This document shows positions 6,814 through 9,298 of a stretch of 9,298 nt of DNA, piece after piece (the stretch's first letter is position 1; every line of letters begins with the position of its first letter). The notes beneath the pieces are model-generated. The model saw nothing but the letters and a program-made list of their open reading frames with translations. It was not told the DNA's origin and ran no database searches. The stretch spans positions 1 to 9,298 of the forward strand of contig PBOV01000108.1 of assembly GCA_002724505.1 (NCBI GenBank). The letters run 5' to 3'. Both the position numbers and the translations under genes were made by a program. Source of the DNA: Rhodospirillaceae bacterium. Its GTDB lineage: Bacteria; Pseudomonadota; Alphaproteobacteria; MPNO01; UBA2964.

Positions 6814-7791
6814 ATGGCAACGAAAGACGGATCACAGATTATTGCAATCGAGGAGCACTATCTAGACATCGATGTCGATGCAAAAGTTAATAAAATGGCA
6901 GGTGGCGGCGAGAAAACTAGAAAACGTCTATTGGATCTCGGTGACCTGCGCGTTAAGGAAATGGATGAGGCAGGAATTGATATTCAGGTTCTTTCGCATT
7001 GTCCTCCAGGAGCCCAAGCTTTTGACCCAAAAGAGGCTCAGGAACGCGCCCCAGCAGTCAACAACCGGCTTCATAAATTTATCCAAACCAAACCAGACCG
7101 TTTTGGGGGATTTGCTACGCTACCCACCCGCGCACCAGAACTAGCAGCGGATGAACTTGAGCGCTGCCACAAAGAACTTGGCTTCCATGGGGCTATTGTT
7201 CATGGATTAACCGAGGGCGAGTTCATCGACATGCCACGTTTTTGGCCAATTTTCAAACGTGCCGAAGCGTTAGACATACCAATTTATATCCACCCTGGAC
7301 GCCCACACCCAGCAGTGATTGACGCCTACTATAAAGACTATGTCGAAAAATACCGCTCCATCCTATCGGCTGGCTGGGGCTTTACTGTCGAAACTGCTAC
7401 GGCGGGGTTACGGATGGTCCTCAGCGGGGTCTTCGACAAATACCCCAATCTAAAAATAATTCTAGGCCATATGGGCGAAGGCCTACCCTTCCTTATGTGG
7501 CGGATTAATCATTCTTTTGGGCCAATCATCCCCAATCAGGGGGAAATGACAGGTTTCAAAGATATTTTCACGAAACACTTCCACATAACCACCAGCGGTA
7601 ACTTTTCTGATTCGGCTCTGCTTTGCACAATGATGGAGATGGGCTCAGATAGAATTATCTACTCCGTGGATTGGCCGTATGTAGAAAACACACCCGGAAC
7701 AGAATGGCTAGAAACTCTATCAGTAAGCCCTGAAGACAAGCAAAAAATCTTAAATGGAAATGCCAAGAAACTATTAAAAATGAATTGTTAG
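6814..7791 (+). CDS. Amidohydrolase-superfamily (Amidohydrolase_2) enzyme, probable non-oxidative aromatic acid decarboxylase
   Basis: The 325-residue protein is a TIM-barrel metalloenzyme of the ACMSD/gamma-resorcylate decarboxylase group. Its N-terminus has IEEH (Glu13, His15), the E-x-H metal motif of the non-oxidative decarboxylases rather than the H-x-H of most amidohydrolases. Further probable ligands or catalytic residues are His160 (YIHPG), His219 (LGHMGE) and Asp286 (YSVDWP). These positions lie within a few residues of the metal/catalytic set I recall for gamma-resorcylate decarboxylase (E8, H10, H164, H218, D287). Other family blocks are MDEAGIDIQVLSH, PRFWPIFKRAEALDIPIYIHPG and TTSGNFS. 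The length is normal and no signal peptide is seen, so it is cytoplasmic. The likely reaction is loss of CO2 from a hydroxylated aromatic or heteroaromatic acid, but the substrate is not readable; hydrolysis is a less likely alternative. ATG 6784 would add ten residues without a good ribosome binding site. It is transcribed divergently from the pump/hydroxylase operon and ends 8 bases before the convergent exporter gene. Confidence 0.85.
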   Translation: MATKDGSQIIAIEEHYLDIDVDAKVNKMAGGGEKTRKRLLDLGDLRVKEMDEAGIDIQVLSHCPPGAQAFDPKEAQERAPAVNNRLHKFIQTKPDRFGGFATLPTRAPELAADELERCHKELGFHGAIVHGLTEGEFIDMPRFWPIFKRAEALDIPIYIHPGRPHPAVIDAYYKDYVEKYRSILSAGWGFTVETATAGLRMVLSGVFDKYPNLKIILGHMGEGLPFLMWRINHSFGPIIPNQGEMTGFKDIFTKHFHITTSGNFSDSALLCTMMEMGSDRIIYSVDWPYVENTPGTEWLETLSVSPEDKQKILNGNAKKLLKMNC

Positions 7792-7799
7792 TTGCACTC

Positions 7800-9245
7800 T
7801 CATGATTGGCTTTTGGACTTCCCTGCGCTAATTCGCAAAAACCAAAACATCATCAAAACAGCGGCCGTAAGAGGGATAAGACTAAAACTATAGGATAGGG
7901 TTACTGCCGGCCCGACCTCTTCTGGCCTAGTTCCCGTCCCGAGCCCCGCAAGGTTGGTCAGTAGCCCGGCGGTTGCAGCACCAAATGCCGTTCCAAGTGA
8001 ACGGATTGATGGCATCGCCGAAGCCGTAATTCTTTCTTCCCCCTTCACCGCGGAGGCCATCGTGCGAGCCAGCAAGTGAACATTATGAATGCCAACCCCA
8101 AAACCCATGAAAAATGCCGCAATTGTTAGTGTAGCAAGCATAGGCAGCTGCGCTATAGTCACGATGATAGACAAGCTAGAAAGCATGATGAGTGGGCCTA
8201 ACCAAAGCGCGATAACCTCCTTACGACCACTCCAACCAGATACCGCGAAGGTGCCCAATGTCCACCCTCCTGAGATCACCAAACTCACCAAACCAACGTA
8301 GATAGGGTCAACACCGTGCACAACTTGCAAAAGCAGCGGCAGGAGCAAGGGCACAGTTGTATGTACGGACCCAACCAGAAGCATTATCCAAAGCGCGGTC
8401 CCCACCGGAGAAAAAATAGACAGCGCTTGCGAGGGATAAATCCTATTTTCAGCAACTGCATCCAACCTAAAAGCTATCCAGATAATAAAAATCGCCCCCG
8501 CAATAAGCAGGATCTGGACTAGGTCTGTATCGACGATACCAGCAAGAGCAACACAGAAAACTCCACTACTTAAAATAAGAAGACGAAAGAGTGGGAACTG
8601 TTTTTTCTTCTCGGGGGTGTCATTAGTTAGCTTATTGGGCAAAAATTTTACCGCGATTACCGAAAAAACTAAAATAATTGGTACCATGCTCCAGAATGAG
8701 CCCCTCCACCACCCGTACTGCGCAAACATACCGCCAATAAAAGGCCCCATAAGCTGGGCTATCATCCAAACACCCTGATAGGCTGCCAAAAGCCGCTTAC
8801 GTAGGCCTTCTTCGAAAAGACCGCTAACCAGGGCCATCCCGCCACCTACGACCAGCCCGCTAGAGATACCCTGAACACCCCTTGAAATATTTAGAGACAA
8901 CATGTCGGGGGCTAGCGCGCAGCCGATTGTCCCAATCATAAAAGCGAAGCCACTCGCACCGTAACCTCGACGGACGCCTAGGAAGGCCCATAGAGGCCCA
9001 ACGCATGCCGCACCAATAATTGATCCAATTGTGTAAAGCAGAGCTGCCCAAGTATAGTAATCTGCGCCACCGATATCGGCAACAACAGTCGGCATAACGA
9101 TTGCTATCACCAAAATCTGAAGTGCATGCAGGCAAACACCCATAATGATCAATGCCGAATAGATTCCTCGACCATCACGGAATAAATCACCCCACGCCGC
9201 CTTTGGATTTTCGACTTCTGGGTCTATCTTACTATGGTCATTCAT
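7800..9245 (-). CDS. MFS transporter, probable drug:H+ antiporter-like exporter (14 TM helices)
   Basis: The 481-residue membrane protein has about 14 hydrophobic segments and a cytoplasmic N-terminus of about 28 residues, placing it in the DHA2-like part of the major facilitator superfamily. Visible signatures are the helix 1 region (about 30-56, ending VIAIVMPTVVADIGG), a motif A-like loop GPLWAFLGVRRGY at 83-95, SRGVQGISSGLVVGGG at 121-136, and a motif C-like MGPFIGG at 166-172, a mark of proton antiporters. It is clearly distinct from the EmrB-type exporter nearby: it is shorter, lacks the long loop before the last helix and has no adjacent membrane fusion partner. The ATG at 9245 is the only reasonable start, because an in-frame TGA lies just upstream, but it has no clear Shine-Dalgarno sequence. 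It converges on the decarboxylase-like gene with an 8-base gap. The substrate is unknown; transport of an aromatic acid linked to that enzyme is possible but unproven. Confidence 0.88.
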   Translation of the reverse strand: MNDHSKIDPEVENPKAAWGDLFRDGRGIYSALIIMGVCLHALQILVIAIVMPTVVADIGGADYYTWAALLYTIGSIIGAACVGPLWAFLGVRRGYGASGFAFMIGTIGCALAPDMLSLNISRGVQGISSGLVVGGGMALVSGLFEEGLRKRLLAAYQGVWMIAQLMGPFIGGMFAQYGWWRGSFWSMVPIILVFSVIAVKFLPNKLTNDTPEKKKQFPLFRLLILSSGVFCVALAGIVDTDLVQILLIAGAIFIIWIAFRLDAVAENRIYPSQALSIFSPVGTALWIMLLVGSVHTTVPLLLPLLLQVVHGVDPIYVGLVSLVISGGWTLGTFAVSGWSGRKEVIALWLGPLIMLSSLSIIVTIAQLPMLATLTIAAFFMGFGVGIHNVHLLARTMASAVKGEERITASAMPSIRSLGTAFGAATAGLLTNLAGLGTGTRPEEVGPAVTLSYSFSLIPLTAAVLMMFWFLRISAGKSKSQS

Positions 9246-9298
9246 GGAACTGGGGATTTTGCAAGTTCATTTCCTAATGATGCCTGCTATTAGTGGTT
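9246..9298 (-). other. Upstream leader of the MFS gene, cut by the window edge
   Basis: These 53 bases precede the ATG at 9245. I see no clear ribosome binding site or promoter. A tiny ten-codon frame (9238-9270, minus strand) starts here and its TGA overlaps the beginning of the MFS gene, but its start sits only one base after AGGA, too close for a normal site. Any promoter probably lies outside the window. Confidence 0.3.

Noticed and set aside
9238..9270. Ten-codon leader peptide upstream of the MFS gene
   Set aside because: Its AGGA is one base from the ATG, too close to act as a ribosome binding site; a frame this short is expected by chance.
1..9298. tRNA, rRNA, CRISPR array, insertion sequence or prophage genes
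   Set aside because: No cloverleaf-like sequence, spaced direct repeats, transposase or integrase motifs, or phage protein signatures were seen on either strand.

Overview
The window reads as a compact bacterial chromosome segment of intermediate GC, most likely from a proteobacterium, perhaps a marine or soil alphaproteobacterium. I infer this from an Uup-type ABC-F protein, DHA2 exporters and an isoquinoline/nicotinate-type molybdenum hydroxylase. The taxon is a guess from gene families, because no marker gene is present. There are seven protein genes and no recognisable RNA gene, insertion sequence or CRISPR array. Nearly every base is coding; the longest non-coding stretch is about 127 bases.

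Layout: (1) Positions 1-1356 (+) hold the C-terminal part of an Uup-like ABC-F ATPase cut by the window edge; the frame is open from base 1. (2) Positions 1369-6686 (-) form a tight four-gene operon, in transcription order: HlyD/EmrA-type membrane fusion protein, EmrB-type DHA2 exporter, small [2Fe-2S] subunit, and large molybdopterin subunit of a two-component molybdenum hydroxylase. The genes overlap or lie within 9 bases of each other. (3) Positions 6687-6813 are a divergent control region with a perfect 9-bp inverted repeat whose arms each carry a TATTAT element. (4) Positions 6814-7791 (+) encode an amidohydrolase-superfamily enzyme with the metal-ligand set of non-oxidative aromatic acid decarboxylases such as gamma-resorcylate decarboxylase. 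(5) Positions 7800-9245 (-) encode a second 14-helix MFS transporter, followed by a short upstream leader to the window end.

Working model (inference): the central genes form a module for handling aromatic or N-heteroaromatic compounds. The molybdenum hydroxylase hydroxylates a ring using water-derived oxygen. The co-transcribed EmrAB-like pump exports the substrate or product. The divergently transcribed decarboxylase removes a carboxyl group from an aromatic acid, possibly under the same regulator. Placing a molybdenum hydroxylase and a tripartite-type drug pump in one translationally packed operon is the most unusual aspect. No regulator, outer-membrane channel, FAD subunit, cytochrome subunit or molybdenum-cofactor maturation gene is visible in the window.
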